Source: Rhizophagus clarus (Eukaryota; Glomeromycota; Glomeromycetes; Glomerales; Glomeraceae). Taken from it: a DNA stretch of 64,000 bases. The notes beneath the pieces are model-generated. The model was not told the origin of the DNA. It ran no database searches and saw only the letters and a list, made by a program, of their open reading frames with translations. A program made the translations under genes and the position numbers. Where the stretch lies: positions 498,501 to 562,500 of the forward strand of contig BLAL01000080.1 in assembly GCA_015698045.1 (NCBI GenBank), in the 5' to 3' direction. Position 1 is the first letter of the stretch. The number at the start of each line of letters is the position of its first letter. This document shows positions 63,021 to 64,000 of the stretch, in pieces.

Positions 63021-64000
63021 CCTGTTTGCGAGGAGGTCCTCAATTCGTTCAATTTGACTATTGCTGATCCATATCTATTTTTCGTCTAAATCTTATAACC
63101 TAACTGTTATAATAACGTTGTGTTCGAATCCTTATTATAAAGTGAAATTGACGGACATTTAAAGTTGAAATAAAATATACCTTTTAATAAAATAAATGGG
63201 AAGAAAAGACTATATCTTCGATCATTATTTCAACAAATTCTGCTCCACTTTATTTATTTAGACGACATTAAAATTCCATTAGTTAAATTAATTCTTATAT
63301 TTTATTTTAGCATAATATTAAGATGTGGAGAATAAAATTTTCAAATTTAGGGGTAATAGGTTATTTGCAGATGTTAACGTGTGATGTTGTAATGTGATGA
63401 AGTTTTCGTATAGGAAATGTAGTGAAAATGTAAGATACGCCATTAGAGACCAGGTTGATATGGGTTCGAAGGTGTTTATTAAATATTTATAGATGATTTC
63501 AGTTAAATAGTGAATTCATGTCGTTAAAACAGCGAATCGACAGAATGAAGTCGGAAAATTTTTCGTCGGTGAAAACCAATTTATGGTACCAAATGATTGG
63601 TTAAAGACGTCTCGAAGAAACGCTAGTATGACCAATTAATAACTATATGACGGCCCATTCAAATGTAATGTGTGGCTATACAAACCAATCTTGGATTAAA
63701 AAAAAAAAATACGTGGGCTGTACTAGTGCTGTACACTTGCCACTATTATAGCGATCTACACTATTAACGTTAAAGCAAAGATGTACTACACATTTTTTAT
63801 AACTGTATTATCAATTACTACATTTATAATAAAATTGTACATTTATTAAATAATAAATAAATAGATAAATAAAAAAAATGTTTCTCCTAAATAAAATTTT
63901 ACTATTCTTGTTAACTTTAATTTAATTTTTCTGTTTTTTATATAAATATAAAAATTAATATTAATTTATCGTTAGAAAGGTATGTAAAAAGTCATTTTGC
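63021..64000. other. Right edge; no gene seen
   Basis: About 1 kb of A/T-rich sequence, slightly less so around 63350-63780. No convincing open frame, RNA gene or repeat was found. Confidence 0.35.

Noticed and set aside
63430-63475. GGTTCGAAGG as a tRNA T-arm
   Set aside because: No acceptor stem, D-arm or anticodon arm could be fitted around it; the similar GGTTCGAGATT near 25244 fails the same way.

Overview
This AT-rich window (roughly a quarter G+C) of fungal DNA has short spliceosomal introns (GTAAGT...TTTAG) and lineage-specific gene families: tyrosine-kinase-like kinases with a CxxC ribbon and a 'TSGN.xID.FI' lead-in, RING/TPR proteins, a MYND protein and large propeller-plus-channel proteins. 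Together with many small transposons, this suggests an arbuscular mycorrhizal fungus (Glomeromycotina, Rhizophagus-like). That assignment is an inference from family recognition; no database was searched.

Layout. 0-3 kb: the N-terminus of a gene leaving the left edge, a broken small gene and a KH-domain gene. 4-14.4 kb: two RING/U-box-like TPR genes arranged tail to tail as a large inverted duplication. The right copy reads through six exons (1,196 aa); the left copy is decayed. 15-18 kb: a TA-flanked CCGGAT-rich element, then a complete five-exon kinase gene. 18-21.5 kb: no gene seen. 21.5-24.6 kb: a possible small-exon gene with an HExxH motif, and a MYND-finger gene. 26.3-31.5 kb: an intact 11-exon gene (1,490 aa) joining a propeller-like N-terminus to a six-helix TRP-like channel. 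33-38 kb: coding relics and a 1.5 kb non-autonomous Helitron carrying a long polypurine tract. 38.4-48.8 kb: a decayed second channel gene with a duplicated last exon and two hAT-type insertions, fragments of further copies, and a four-fold foldback repeat. 51.8-55.4 kb: small TA-flanked elements, one nested in another. 56.2-60.9 kb: a kinase-like gene with a coiled-coil tail.

The most unusual structure is at 56.3-58.9 kb, in front of the second kinase. About 25 tandem units of roughly 100 bp each carry a 3' splice signal, exactly three bases, and a 5' splice signal, followed by one unit with a single base between the signals. If all are spliced as microexons, the reading frame stays open from ATG 56171 to the kinase stop at 60934. 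In one subclass of units the flanks are almost identical while the three-base insert differs in every copy. A simpler model, one 2.6 kb intron from an alternative donor, is also in frame, so transcript data are needed.

The genes do not form a pathway. They are members of expanded, duplicating families (signalling kinases, RING/TPR adaptors, channels) in a repeat-rich region, with intact and decaying copies side by side.
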